Origin: Rallus limicola
Lineage: Eukaryota; Chordata; Aves; Gruiformes; Rallidae
Assembly (NCBI GenBank): GCA_022605955.1
Contig: JAKCOZ010000003.1
Coordinates: 45,410,761 to 45,474,760, forward strand
Length of the DNA: 64,000 nucleotides
Reading direction: 5' to 3'
A program made the translations under genes and the position numbers. How positions within the stretch are numbered: position 1 is the first letter of the stretch; the number at the start of each line of letters is the position of its first letter. The notes below the pieces were generated by a model. That model was not told the origin of the DNA and searched no databases. It worked only from the letters and a program-made list of their open reading frames with translations. Positions 50,473 through 64,000 of the stretch are shown piece after piece.

Positions 50473-51694
50473 CTTTATGTAAAGCTATTTATGACATCAC
50501 TTATGACAAAATAACTTTTCTCCAGATCACGTCCAGTCCTTCTCATCATTCACATCTCCCCTGACCAGGGAGCAAAACATAGCTATAGACAAAGAGGCCT
50601 ACCCACTTCTAAGCCTACTTTATATAGTGCATAGGGATTTCTGAGCTCTCTGCTTCTCACAGGAGGAGTAAGCAGAGTTGATTTTCCCCAGCAGAACTCA
50701 GAAGTTACTCAAAGGCAGTGAATGAAGTTGCATCTGTTGAAAAGCTATAAGCTGTTATTGAGCATAGTGGAATTATTGTTATAGGGATAGAATAATATCA
50801 GGCCAACAGAGTAGAATAATTTGGTAGATTTTTTTCCTCTCTCTCTTTTACAAATTTATTCTTTTCATTTGTACTGCCTCTTATATAAGGCACTTAAAAG
50901 TCCTAGATTCACAGTCAGTATGCATTATTTAGCCCAAGGCAGCCACTAAAGCTATCTACACAAGTTTACCAGTTGAACATTTAGGTCTATCTTTCTGCAA
51001 GAAAACAAAGATTACATTCTCTGTATGTAATAGTTTATCTCTGTTTCTGTTGAAGCAGCACAGGAGTGTCTGAAACCCGAGTAACACTCTGAAGCACAAA
51101 ATAAAAGGAAGCTGACAGTTGCCGTGGCATCAGCCTATTGTTAAGAGAGGAATCATCATGATGTAGTGCTGCAGTGACCACATATGGAAAGGCTAATATA
51201 ATCTGGAAGATAAGCATCTCTGTCTCAGGGCTTCTGGAATTCTATAGCTGTTGGCTTTTGTTTAGAAATTGAAAATGTTTAGAATTACTCAGGGTCTACA
51301 AAAGAGGAGTTCGGGTCATGGAGAACTTATTACAAGAAACATCTGTAGAGAAATGCTTCTAAGTGCTGCTAATTAACAGAGTCCCAGATTAGGCTGTTAC
51401 AAAGAAATTTGCTTTATGCACTACTTAGGATAGTGATACCACAGGCTGGATAGGAAGGATAATTACCAATTTATAAATAATTTTGCAAGTGCAACTTTAA
51501 ATTTAGTATCATGTTTCAAGGTAGGTAAATTCAAAGACTGTCAAATGCATCAAGTGCATATTATAATATTCTTTGAAAGGTTCAGATTATGCATTAGTCC
51601 TAAAATAGGAATAAAAAAGAATTATGCTAGTTTTTCTAGATATTTTTACCCTTTAATAATTTTTTAAATTATAAAATTATCAGTTCTAAATAAA

Positions 51695-51945
51695 AACAAA
51701 AAAAAAACAAACAACAAAACAAAACATGTTGCCTGCCATAAACATGTATTATCTTAAAAATCAGTCTGATTTTTATTGTACCATATCTCCAAACTAAAAA
51801 TCAATGTAAGGTGGATAAAGATTCCACTATATTTTGATATTCTGTGTAGTTCTATGTTTTGCATACATAATGCATGTAAGTCTTTTCTGGCTTATAAACT
51901 ACCAAAAAAAAATCCCAAACAAACAAACAACCAAATGAAAAAACA
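51695..51945. repeat. Two A/C-rich low-complexity tracts
   Basis: AAAACAAAAAAAAAACAAAC-like sequence near 51695-51726 and AAACAAACAAACAACC near 51917-51932, with ordinary AT-rich DNA between them. Confidence 0.75.
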
Positions 51946-54900
51946 ACACATTAGAAATTTGAAATACTCCCAAGAGTGTTTTGCTTAGTGACAAGCAAAT
52001 ATTGACCTCATTGATTTGTAAATCTATTCCCAAACAAGAAGGAGAAGCACAGATGAAAAGAAATAAAATTGCCAGGCAGAGAACATGATGATGCAGGTAT
52101 TGAGGCTGCTATAGCGTAGGCTGCATTTGAAATCTGAAGCTTTCCTCACACTCTAACTCCCCCAGTGCTGGTATTTACCAGGGGAGAGAAGAGACAACAA
52201 CATCAAACGGCTTTAGTGAACAAATCTCCAAGGCAAGATCAGAGGTAGAGACTTCTGTATATAGCCATCAAATTCCAATTAAATTAGGCTAGATTATTCA
52301 CTAGATGACTGCAAAATTAATAACACAGAATCATGAAAATAAGAAGTGTACAACTTTCTAACACACTCGATGCAAAAAGCAAATTGAAATCTTTAGTCTA
52401 AATATTGTATTAAGACCAGTGTAATCACATTGCATAACACATCTTTATCTAAACTATTAATTTTTCATCAGTAGTCTTTTCACTATTTAATTGAGGATCG
52501 GCTTCTTGTGTTCATGAGAGGTATTTAGCACCATCCAGGGAACACAAAATAGGAGGTGAAAGAAAAATCTGAAGAAAAAAAGCATTCAATTTCAGAATTT
52601 AAGTTTTCTTGCCTTGCTGTAATGTGTGTCTCCATGTGCATTAGGACAGTATTATTCTGTTCAAAACTTAACCAGTATTTTATCTAGTGGCTGAATGGAG
52701 ACAAGTTAGAAATTATATTTCTACTCCAGTCATTAGAATTTTACTAAACTAAAGAAAGCATCTTTTTTCTGTTTGGTGTTTTGGTTTTGGTTTGGGGTTT
52801 TGTCTTTTTTTTTTAAGGAGAATAACTTTTTTACCATAACAGAGAACATAAAAATGCAAACATAGAAGTGTCCAAACAGAGTCATACTTGACCGGTTGAC
52901 TTACAAAAGATCAGTGATAGCTTCTATTTTTAAAATGTTTGATTATGTTTCCTACTGGAAATTTTGTATTCTTTTCCTGTTTTGTAAAGTATAGTTGCTC
53001 CTACTTTTCTCTGAAAATGTCTGCTTTTTACTTTTCTCCTGCCAGTATCCTTAAAGGAGTTAAAATGGCAGAAACTAGGATTTAGCTTAGATAGAAAAGC
53101 AGTTAGGTTTAAATACCAATGTAACATAATACTAAAATAAACTGCCAAATAGAGTTACAAAATTTCAATTACTGGAGGTTTTTAAGGGCACAACAAACCA
53201 CAGCTTGTTCTTAATAGTTTAGGATCATGATGAATTCATGAAACCTGCTGCTGGAGACCTGTTACCCATTCTTAATTCTACTTTCACTAAGTGGGTAAGA
53301 CTTTTCGTAGGCACAGAAGCACATAAATGGCTTCTGTTTCTGAGTAGAATTGTGATTACAGCTGACCAACCTGTTTTTAAGGTGCTTGCAAAAACATTTC
53401 TCAGTCTGTAAGAGAAGATTGTTAAGGGGAAGCAGATCAATTCAACTGAAGAAGTTAATTTTACTGGCAGTCCAAAAGATTTTTTTTTACCACCTTTTTT
53501 GGTAGATGCCTTGAGAGTAGTTTCTGTAGTGTTTTCTATTGTCACGTTTGCTTCGTTGTTGTGTTATCCTTTTAGATCAAAAAGTTAAACATATCTTCAA
53601 AACTGCAATAAAATTCCCCTCTGTATGAAATCAGGGCAAACTATACTGTAGTAAAACAAGCAAGAAGGTGAGCAGAGCTGCCTGCTGTGGCTGTGCAGGC
53701 GAGGAGATGGTGAGATACTGGCTCACTGTGCAGGTCAGTGTCAACGGAGGAGTTAATCTCACAGGCTGTGACAGATTAAGCTGAGATGGCCTAACACTGG
53801 TCAGTGGCAATGAAACACTTACAACTCCTCTGTAAAGGGTTTCTCAGCAGCGCATGGCAGCAGCAGTATTGGGATAGAATGTCCTATGCCAGTGCTGTGT
53901 GTTATCAGTGGGGTGATGGGCCACAGTGAGTGCTTGATGAGCAATAAAAGCAGTAAATGATCTTAGGAGACATCCATCTTCCAGCACTTCCGATGATGAG
54001 AACAGGATCCTTTTGAGGGGTGGAAGCTGCACGTGCAGACATATAGAGATTTCAGTCTTGTCTGCTGGTCTCTTCCCATTAAGAGGAGACAAGAGTTTAT
54101 TGCATTAGCAAAGTGGAGTCAAAAGGTTACTCTTCTCTGGTGATGATTATAATTCCAAGATTAATGCCGTGGAACAGTTGTGCCCACGTACATAAATGTA
54201 ACATGATACATGTTTCAGACAATAAGAGGAAAAAGTGGAGCACTTTCTGTTTGTCAGCATTTCTTTTTCTAGAAATTATAAGGTTAAAAAATTGCTTTGT
54301 TCCTAAGATAAAGGACTAGAAACCAGATTTTTTGCTAGCTACATTTTTGTTCAACAGTAACCCATGAACTTGGGTTTCTCAAAGTCTAGGTCAGGATCAT
54401 ACATGGATGGGTATAGAAAATTCTGTTTTGAAAAAATAGGGCCTTAAACTCTTTAGCACTTGCCTGTATGCCATCTCCCCCATTAATTACTTCATTGAGA
54501 TTGCATGGATTAATATCTACAATATATATTTAGACACATTTTGCTCAGATCTATAAGCTTCAAATGTCAAAGTTGATGGTGATACTCTAAATAAATTGCA
54601 GTTACTTTGACAGGTATCATTGCATTTCAAATATTTCTAGTAACGTTTCTAAATTCTGAAATACATGTTAGAGGCAGGTCTGAGAATCAGAGGAACAGCT
54701 TGATTTCAGTTATGGCTGTTTCATCAGTTGCTCTCAGCATTTCCACAGCAACGAGGTGCCCAGCAGCTTATAAAGGTATTATAAATCATGGTTTCATCTT
54801 AGGGAAAGGATTACCAAGTTCTTTCTTCCACCCTTCCTTGGCTGTAGTTCCTAGATGGGAATGTGACTATATCTGATGCAGTGCACCCATTCAGTCAAAA

Positions 54901-57900
54901 GACTGGGATGTGATTACATGATTTATAATAAAAAGAATCATACTTGACTGATTTCACATTGCTGCATCACTGCAGTGACTGTGCCCAAAACAGCCAGGTG
55001 AAGAAACTACAGTCAGTCCTATCTACAGAGATGATTTACTGCAGTTCCTTGTACACCTGATTAATGTGAACTGGAAACAGGAAAACCAGTTATGTGATGG
55101 CTATTTGATTTCCTTGTTTACAGCTGAAACATGCTGAAATAGAATCATGATTTAGATGATTTAGACATGGAAGAGGTGCATCAGCAATGTCTTCTTTAAT
55201 CTTGCAGAAGACAAATAAGAGAAAAAAAATTATTAGCTGTGAAGGCAGAAGGAATAAACCGCTTACTGATGATAAGACAAAAAGTAATGTGCTGAAATTT
55301 CTGTCAAAGGGAAGTAGTATAGATAACAAAAAAGACTTTCTAACGTTGTGTATCTAAATAAAACTGCTACAGAAATATCAGTCACTGAAAGTCTTAAGAA
55401 CACATTTTGAGAATACTTAAGGTCCATCATTGATTATGGTTTGGAGCAAGTCGATACACCGGTTCTGTCCACCCCTGTTCGCATGGAATTATGAAACAGA
55501 AACTGTTGCTCCAGAGGATGCTGGTGTAGGTCAGAAAAGAGCAAATTAAGAAAATAAAGACAAAACGAGGGGAGAGCTTCAGAAATTAGAAGTGGAGTGG
55601 GGGGGGAGGAATAGCATTGGACAATCCTAATACGTAGGAAAATGCCTGTCTTTAAATGTATTCTAGCTGGCAGCTTCCAAAAGAAGACAGAACATTTCTT
55701 TGCTGAGTAATCCTTCACTGGCGGAAAGAGAAATTAAAAAGTTGAGTCTTTTCTAATCTTGAAAATGCTGGACTCAATTTAAAAATACATTTTTCTCAAA
55801 CCTTTCCCTAATAGTCTGCCTTTTTATGGTGGTTCAGAACAAACGTAAGATGTGGCAGCAGCTATTTTAGAAAAAGCTGAGCCCAGTGCTTCATTTTCTA
55901 TTACACAGTAACTTCTGTTCTCTGCAGAACAGAGATGCCAGAGAAGATGGCCTGGGGAAGAGCTGCATGTGTCCTTTTTCGGTTGTAAAAAGCCCATGAG
56001 TGCACTATAAATACGCAGAATGTATATCAATAAATTTTAAAAAATCCCAAAACTTGGAGGAAAAGTTTGATTCATATTTAAAAACCAAGAGTAGATCTTC
56101 AGTTTTGCCTTCTCCATACAATTGCATTTCTGATACAGAAAGGAATCCATGAGTTCATGGGTAAATTAATCAATGCAAAATACTGTTGGAGATTTAAAAG
56201 GGGAAGATGGAGCTTTGTTAAGGTTGAACTGCAATTGCTACAAGACTGTGTCATGCTAAACAAATGGAATAGATCATACATAAAGGTATCTACTACTTAA
56301 TGCAGCATCTGTTGAGCTCTTTTGCATCCCAATAAGAAGCAAAATGTTCCCCGATGTGCTTTGCCTGCTCTCATACTTAGTGCGCTTCCATTAATCTGGT
56401 ATTCTGCAGGCTGAACCTATATCTATACTTTCTTAATCTGAGTTAATTAAAGTGGGTATGAGGCAATTTTAATGTTAACTTGAGTTATCAACCCCTATTT
56501 GTGAATTGTTCTTCATTTGAATATAATAATCCTATGAAATTAGATTATACTGAATGTGTATACTAAGAAGAAAATAAATCAGTCTTCCTCTGTAGGAATA
56601 AGAATGACAAGACAGCAGAATTTTGAACAGCTGCTTATGCAAATCCAGCTAGGAAAGCAAAACAAATAACTTTGTTTATCAGTTTGCTATTTTCTGTGCC
56701 CTAATGCAGGGTTTGATATGGTCATTTAAATGTTTATATTTGCAAGTGTTAGAAGCTTAAGTGGCTTTTATCACATCTACTTAATGAGCACTGAAGATGC
56801 TCATTAGGGAGCTTCAAATATAGCCTTCTCTTGGGCTCTTTAGGTTGACTGTGAAAGAGCAAACTTGTTTATTGAGAGATTCACTAAAAAGCTAGCAAAT
56901 TGTTTTGTGAATAGAGAAGGCATGGAGGCACGGTTTTCTAGGGGTTTCTGTCAATGTCCCTGTGAACCTGTCTAATTCTGTCCCTTCTTCTCCTATGTCC
57001 CGTGAAAGGCACCATGGCAGTACTTTAAATTTCTCCTTGCTTTTTCAGATCCTTTTCTGCTATAGTGACTGTAGTTGCCCTTTCCCAGGTCCAGCACTGT
57101 GCAGTAAAAAACACTTAGCTTCCCGTACCCTCACCATGTTCTCTGCTGTGTTTCAGCCCTGTCCAGTCTAGCTGGGCTCAAGCAGGAAGCAATGTATTTT
57201 GGGTTGGGTGCACCAGTGCCAGAGCCAAGGCATGTGGCCACAGACAAATCCAGCCCTCAGGCTGGCTGCAGCATCCCCAAGGGACCACTGACTTCTGCCT
57301 TTTCTTTTGTCCCCCCGATGAGGTCTCTCCCCTCTGTCTGGACAGTGGATTTCACAGCGATTTTGGAGAATGTGATTTTCTTTGAGGCCAGATTTGATTG
57401 AAGGTCAATGACTTTAAGGGATGCTCATGGAGGGACTGACAGACAGATGAACTGTTGCCTTGAACATCACTGTCTAATGCCATAAGCATAATTTTCCACA
57501 GAAACTATAGTAATAGTCAGTCATTCGTGTGGTGTTAAAACAATGGCAACTTCTCAGCCTTAGTTTTAATGAAAACTCAGTTTCACACAATGAATTGGCC
57601 TTGAGTGTAAATTAAGAAAAGTTACATCCAGGTTACTGAAGCTGCCTTAGAAGTCTGGCCTGTGATCATGAGAAATGTCTGCAGTGTCAGGCGTAACACT
57701 TGCTTTTCACTTCTCAAAACAAGATCCTAATCTGGTGAGATTTCTTCTTTGTTCAAAATTTTAATGTTAAAATCCTTTGAGTTTGTGATTGGTCTGTAAC
57801 ACATGAAAAATACAGGTGATTTGTACAGATAGGTAAAAGAAGAAGTCACTAATCTTACTCTATGATTACTCAGCTATATAAATATATCCATTTTCTCTGG

Positions 57901-58448
57901 ACCACTGTATGACAGTACAAATTTGTCAGTGATAACATCCGTATTGTTTGCCTGGCTGATCAGACTCTCTGCTCTGAAGGAGTCAGTGATTGTCCTTTTA
58001 GTCCTTTTCACTTCAATAATATATTCTGCCTGTGCACTGGATGCACAGCTGGAATATATATTTTTTTCAATTTACAGTGCAAGTAATTCCATTGAGGTAT
58101 ATTCAATTATCCATCCCTATCTGAATACAGCATATGACTATATTCTTTCTGCTCATATTTATAAGGGAGGAAATACATGGAAAAAACCTGTTCTACCTCT
58201 CCTCTAACATTCATGTGCTTAATATACTCAAGATGGCTGTGTTTTTACACTTCCCAAATATGCCAGCAGAAAACAGTGTTAATATGAGCAAAGATAAACA
58301 GCAAGATTTGATAGTGAGGGCTCTGGTCTGAGGTTTCAGTTCCTGGTCTCCTCAGCTTTGACGCTCGCCAAGGTGAGGAGATGCTGCTTCCTATGAGTCT
58401 CAGTTCCTGTCTTGCTGTTTGAGTCTGCATTATCTTGTTTCCTGTTTT

Positions 58449-58469
58449 GGGGGCGGGGGGGGGAGGGGG
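58449..58469. repeat. G-rich run
   Basis: A purine run of G with single C and A interruptions (GGGGGCGGGGGGGGGAGGGG). It is the only strong G-run in this intron and could form a quadruplex on the sense transcript. Confidence 0.85.
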
Positions 58470-59110
58470 CATTGAAACTTTTGGTCCCCCTCCAAGTTGT
58501 TTCCTGAAGTTAGAATTGCTGTATAATAAAAAAAATGAGGAAGAGATCAAGGTAAGGCTTTTAGATTGTTTACTTTCCCAAGAAACCTTATATATTTACA
58601 TCTGATTTAAGCACCTAATACCTTCATAGTATCCGGAAATTCTAGACCCTATGAAAGTCATGAAGCTTTATAAAAGGAAAACTTAAAATATAATGCTCTT
58701 GTTGTTAATGTATATTCCTTGTTATCTTTGATAATTATATTTCAAACACAGCAACTGCCTCTCTATAGGTAAAACCCACCACCCCCTCTGCCACCCTTTG
58801 GATAGATCAGAACTGAGGATCATTAGTACTTGATTTGTAAGTGCAAATAATACTTGTATTGGAAGTGTTTGACAAATGTTTGAATTCAAGACTTCTGACC
58901 TCTGGTTCACGGTTTGTACAGAAAAGCTCCACGTATTCAACTGACCTGGTTTGTTTAATTGACTGCTGTTAAGGCAGTTCTTAGAATGCACTTATGGCCT
59001 AATTATTAGATCACATAAACTGCCTGTTAGCCTATCTGTCTCTCTCTTGGTGATGGGATATTCCTCCTTTTTGTTTAAAATTTTAAAAACAGGTAAGAGG
59101 TAAATTAAAT

Positions 59111-59113
<3 letters not shown>

Positions 59114-59141
<28 letters not shown>
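59114..59141. repeat. Poly-A run, 28 bases
   Basis: Pure A28. No retrocopied gene body is recognisable upstream of it, so I do not call a processed pseudogene. Confidence 0.95.
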
Positions 59142-59144
<3 letters not shown>

Positions 59145-62100
59145 ACTTAAAACACAGCACTGAAATGCTCATATAAAACATTTTTCTGTTCTGTTGGCAC
59201 ACTCCAGCAGCACACAGAAGGTAAAACATGTATCACTGGTAAAACACACGTCCTCTCTGTATTCTGCAGAAAATGTTTCAGCATTTCAATGATTGTTTTG
59301 TTTGTAACTTAAGCTAGATAAGAAGGCCCCATTTTCTTTTCATAAACTGCAGCGATTTATCGTGCCTTTTTCTGATTGTCTTTTTTGATTGATTGCTTCT
59401 CTTTTCTTCTTCACCCTGGGCCCATCATTTAAATATCCTTAGTGCGGGTGCACATAAATCACTGGAAGTCCCAGACCAGGACAGGAACACTTACATTTTC
59501 AATTAGCTTCCCACACGTAACAGCTGCTGTTTGTAGTGTCTACAGCAACTTGTCACACCAAATACAACACAATTTGGAAGCTCAGAGCCACGGGTAGGCT
59601 GAGGAGGCCACCACACAAAAATACATAGATATTATTCTGTATGTGCTATACACATTGTTTGTGCAACAATATAATCAGATTTTCTTGTAGACAAGTGTTT
59701 TCTTTCAAACTTGGTTCATAGGCAAAGAGCAGTTGGCAATTTTACATTGTCTCCCTACAAAAGCAAATTTTGTTTGTTGTTGATGATTTAATCTCATTGT
59801 ACTCTTCAGCACTGTCCAAACAGATGTTTCAAACTTCATACACAAATCATTTTTCAATTCTACATTAGGTGCAACACTAAGTACACATAGGAGACCAGAG
59901 TTAGAAACTGTAACAAAAAAATCACTGCCCCTGATATTTTAAGCTCTGACAGCAGCATCTTTTAACATGCACTCTCCCACACTTTCTTTTTTTTTTTCCC
60001 ATTAGTTGCATCTACTTGATCTGTCATCTCTAGAAAGCATGACATGGCCTTTTTTTCTCAGACAGACAAGCCTGTAAGTTATGATACCATCAGAGTGATG
60101 GCCAGTGATTTTACCTCTTTGTTTTGTGGATTGTGAAGTGCCTTCACTGAACAGCTGCACAGAGCCAGACCCAAGTGAGGACTTGCTGAAGTGCATGAGT
60201 ACATAAATCTCTGGAGCCATTGACTCAGTCAGCCATACAGGCAGATCAATTATGTGCCACAGTGCCTGTAATGAGATTTTCAATGGTATCAGCTAAATAT
60301 TAACCCTTTGTGGCCTACTCTGTGTTGGGGTATTTTTGTATGTAATTAGAACATTGTCTTTCCAGCTTTTCAGTTTCTATTACACTTTAGACTGACTGTA
60401 TTGTAAACTCAGTGTAATCAGGGAATAGGTCTTGCACTTACTGAAAAAATAAACTTTAATTTTTATGCTCACTTTTAATATGATTGTTAAGAAAATTCTT
60501 AAACCATTCTTAGATTCAGTTTTCCTTCCAGATGCTGCCAGATACTGCTGTGGTTTTCAGTAGTGAGGATTTCATAAAATCCTCTGGGCTATATGCCCAT
60601 AAAAATAATTAAAACAAAGTCTTTCATCTGTAGGCCTCAGTTAGCCAGGTGGTACTCTACATACCAATTTGAAAAAGGTCCACTGGTCATTAAATTCAGG
60701 AAGGATGCAAACCACTGATCTTTTGCATCCTGGCCCTACTTCTGATTTTTTTAACTTACTCCATAGTATTACAAGGGAAGATTGTAAATGTATGCATAAA
60801 AGAACATTACATCCAAGCATTTCCAGCAAGTGTTGGTTTCCATGCAGCTGAGGAGGGTGGCAGATGAGTCCTGACATCTCTACTTAGAAGTAGATCTGTA
60901 CCAGATTGTTAACTGGAAAGGCAAAATTTTCCAAATGCAATATAGATGGGGAAATGGGACAAAAGGATATATTTATAGGGAAAATAAACATGTGAGCTCT
61001 CGATTACAAATCACAGGTCTTTTCAAGTCTTGCATGTGAACACTGGAAAAACTTGACTTGCATCCATCAACATTAATTTCTAGCAGTCTTGGACAGTGTT
61101 TGCCTGAGAAAGGGTCATCAGTGCTTGTAAGGGAAGTGCAGAACATTTTAGCCTGGAACATGCATATTTATTTACTTAATAATTTAAATTGCAACATGAT
61201 GTTTCTTATTTTAAATTTCAGAAATACACAATCAACATGTTTTAAGAGAGTTTTTGTCACTGATTTGTATTTTATAAAGTATGAAGTAGAGAGGAAGAAA
61301 GTGACTTGAGGATGCAGAAGTAGAATGTTGTAGAAACATTGATTCAAGATCTAAGCATAAAATGACAGGTTTCCCCTGGAAAATTTTCAAAATCTATGCA
61401 GGGGCTATAATGAACAAGGATATACACTTTCCAAAAATAGTGGTATTTGCATTCAGAATGAAGCCACATGGAAGTTATTCAGGTTTGACTCCTGGCAATA
61501 TGTGTCTGAAGTCTGGCAAAATGACTCAGTACGCTGACAAAACCCTTAATGGTTATCAAAGTCAAGATATTGCAATTCTGTGTTAGAGTGCTTTGACATT
61601 TGGCAGGTTTCCAGCCCTATAGGACAGTGGGGCTGTGTTTGTGCTATGAATTGTTAAGGTACACAACTGGATCCTGCATGGTGGTGGCCTAGTGGAGATG
61701 TTTCATGCATTTATGGTATTTCTCCATAGTTTAAGAAAGGAAAAATTTAAGTGGCCAGAGCTAACCAAAGAGAAGTAGAGGACTGCAGGGCTGTCTCTAT
61801 TCCTCAGCAGTTACACCCTTTGTTTCTTTCCTGTAAGTGGAATGCTTTGCTCTTAGCCCTTATTTTTGTGCACTTTCATGTTGATGGGTGCAACTAATAG
61901 TTTAAATCAGGGTATCAATCTTTGAAAGGCTTGCACAGCTCCATGTGAGGATCCCACATCAGCTGAGCAGCTCTCCAGGGACAAGCAGGTACTAGAGAAC
62001 GAAGCTAATTCTGTCAGGAATGAGCTGCAGGTATATCAAGAAACCATACAGAGGGGGTTGAACAAATTTGATGTTTATCCTTTCCTTCTCCCCTTATGGG

Positions 62101-62300
62101 GTGATAGTTCTGCATTTCATGTCAATGGCTTTCTCTATAGATTTGACAGTACAGCCTTCTCCCAAACTCTGTATAATTTTGGCTCTGATCTTTCCCCTAT
62201 TTTCCTGCCCCATCTTAGTGAGATCTTCCAGCACTGAGTTAAGGCTTAACCTGTATAAATCTTACTATTTCTGTTTTATAGATAGTGACGTAGCATATAT

Positions 62301-62400
62301 CTTTATATATATATATGTGTGTGTGTGTGTGTATATATATGTGTGTGTATATATATTTCTATATATACATATGCATATATAAGCACACACATATATAAGC
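62301..62400. repeat. Compound TA/TG microsatellite
   Basis: Alternating (TA)n and (TG)n blocks with a final ACACACATATATAAGCAC part. The tyrosine-isoleucine-histidine-rich open frames over it are repeat translations. Confidence 0.95.
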
Positions 62401-64000
62401 ACAATAAAACACTGCAGATTTCCAATAACTTGCCATCTAATTGAATGATGTTAAAGAGAGTGGTGGCTTTGAGACTAAAGTGAATAAACAAACGTGTATA
62501 CCTCCGTGTAAAATACATAAGAAGGAGAGGAATCTTCATCTGGTCTGCTGTCAACTGACTCTTTTAGCTACCTTTGAAACCAGAAGTGCACTTACCCAAG
62601 ATCTTTTCTCTCTTTTTTTCTTTTTAATATGCTTTTGGTAATTAATTCTTTCAGCACTGCTGTACATGAGTAAAAAAGAATTTGTCCAGCTCTGAAGTGT
62701 GCAGAAATCCTCTTGATATCATACCTTTCTCAGTCATACAGTGAGTGCCGAAGAGGCAAAACCCATTCTGAAAATAACCTAAGATACCTCTTGTGAGGTC
62801 TAGTCTTCTAGTCTTTTGCCACTGTTTGTTATAACTGTTCCATCTTTGGAATAGTCCACTGGAGGGGAGAATATAGGAGGAAAATGTAAAAAATTTATAA
62901 TGGTCAATTTAGTTCTCAAGTCCTTTCCCTCTGGTTCTCTTCTGCTGTGTAAAACTTTAGAAAATACAAACTTGTAATGAGCCATTTTGCCTTTTTGTGT
63001 CTCTGCTTTATTCAGTTGGCCCAATATCCTCACCAGTAAAGAAAACCCAAGTGCAAGAATAGCTTCCTTTGTCAAGATACTGGCATGGCATTCCCATTAG
63101 GCTCAGTACTGACAGCAGCCTACTTAAAGTCTCTACATGCATTCAGGTTTATTTAGCCAGGAAGGCTAGTGAGATCCTGATTTCCTAATCATAAATAGAC
63201 CACTAATTAAACATCCTTTGACACCTCTAGCATTTGCCAAGATTAAACAGATGACATGACCAGGCTGTTGGGTACCTGCAGTTCTCTTATTAGGAATTAC
63301 TGCTTTAATTCCTTTACATGATTACATCAGTTTGGCCCTTCTGTCATCTTAAAGATTAATTTATTGCCTGTATTGGCTACTGTGAGTCACAGCATTTTTA
63401 CACAGCCATGCTGTAGGGCCACAGGAAAATCAGTTTTCAGAGAGACCATTGCAGTGACTTACAAGCTTCCCCAGTCTTTTTTATCTCTTGGCATTGCTAG
63501 GTATTCTGATTTTAAACTCTGTTTTTAATGGTTTTTTTTATGAGGCCTGTCACAGATAGATTAGCATTTCCGTACCAAGGAAACAAACCTGACAGCTTTA
63601 TATTCTGTCCAGAGTGTATATAAAGTTAAGTGAAAGGCTGACATGTCATTACTAAGCCTCACATTTTGGACATGTATCATGCCGTACTATTGTTTGAAAT
63701 ATGGGAACATACAAACTTCCTCCTCAATGAAAACTAAAACTGGGCACTACTACAGGTTTTGGAAACTTTTAAAGAGTGGGTTATTGATGTAGCAATTCAG
63801 AGATACTACAACTGGAGACTTCACCTGGACTACACTACCATGCACTGGATAGAGGAGTTTTGTCTGATGGTAATAGAGAGCAAATTATTTTTTTATGTGA
63901 GGTCAGCACTGCTCCTAGTTGTCCTGGGGCTTGTCTGAACGACAGTGTCACCAGAGTGATTGTCAACTTGACAATCGTAGGTCTTCAGATGAAGATCAAC

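Larger units (their letters stand above)
49028..64000 (+). other. SV2C: SV2C intron after the third coding exon (at least 14,973 bp, runs off the window)
   Basis: I looked for the WSFSMG-type continuation of SV2C and found none. No CR1 or LTR is obvious in this stretch, unlike the rest of the window. Only simple repeats stand out (50456, 51695-51945, 58449, 59114, 62301). Open frames are short and unlike known proteins. Confidence 0.75.

Noticed and set aside
52524..52545. TTTAGCACCATCCAGGGA as a possible RE1 (REST) site near a neuronal gene
   Set aside because: Only the left half resembles the RE1 consensus; the GGACAG half is not matched.
59114..59141. Poly-A run as the tail of a processed pseudogene
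   Set aside because: No gene-like body or target duplication is visible next to it; a plain A-tract is simpler.
62303..62554. Tyr/Ile/His-rich frames near 62.3 kb
   Set aside because: They are produced by the compound TA/TG microsatellite.

Overview
The window looks like AT-rich vertebrate nuclear DNA from a bird. The repeats show this: many CR1 LINE fragments in both orientations ending in the GATTCTGT/ATTCTATG octamer tail, and several avian-type endogenous retrovirus solo LTRs. Genes are sparse and split by very long introns. There are no bacterial operons, CRISPR arrays, tRNAs or rRNAs. The species cannot be fixed from sequence alone.

The only host gene I can support is SV2C (synaptic vesicle glycoprotein 2C), on the + strand. 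Three coding exons are present: 16618-17197 (the coding part of exon 16494-17197), 34965-35145 and 48876-49027. They join in phase and encode about residues 1-304 plus the first base of codon 305, roughly the first 40% of a protein of about 727 residues in mammals. This covers the acidic cytoplasmic N-terminus, TM1, and the TM2-TM5 part of the first major-facilitator half. The introns between them are 17,767 and 13,730 bp. The last one runs at least 14,973 bp to the window end with no further exon seen. The promoter and 5' noncoding exon are presumably upstream of the window. In birds the human 5q13 region corresponds largely to chromosome Z, so a Z-linked location is a reasonable inference.

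Layout: 1-5978 plain noncoding sequence. 5979-7106 antisense solo LTR. 7795-9710 a young, 5'-truncated CR1 with an open reverse transcriptase frame and what looks like a 9-10 bp target duplication. 12.6-16.0 kb three more CR1 fragments. 16494-17197 SV2C first coding exon. 17198-34964 intron with a CR1 end (20.0 kb), a second antisense LTR related to the first (21.7-22.7 kb), and an ERVL-type solo LTR with a GTAAA duplication (33657-34263). 34965-35145 next exon. 35146-48875 intron with CR1 pieces and a nested block at 40.8-42.4 kb, where a retroviral LTR sits inside antisense CR1 sequence. 48876-49027 next exon. 49028-64000 intron with only simple repeats recognised.

Nothing here looks like a wholly new biological system. 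The most checkable observations are the CR1 insertion with a visible target duplication, two same-orientation LTRs flanking the start-codon exon of SV2C, a compact LTR promoter with a tandem E-box/CCAAT 15-mer, and a UG-repeat at the acceptor of a frame-critical SV2C exon.
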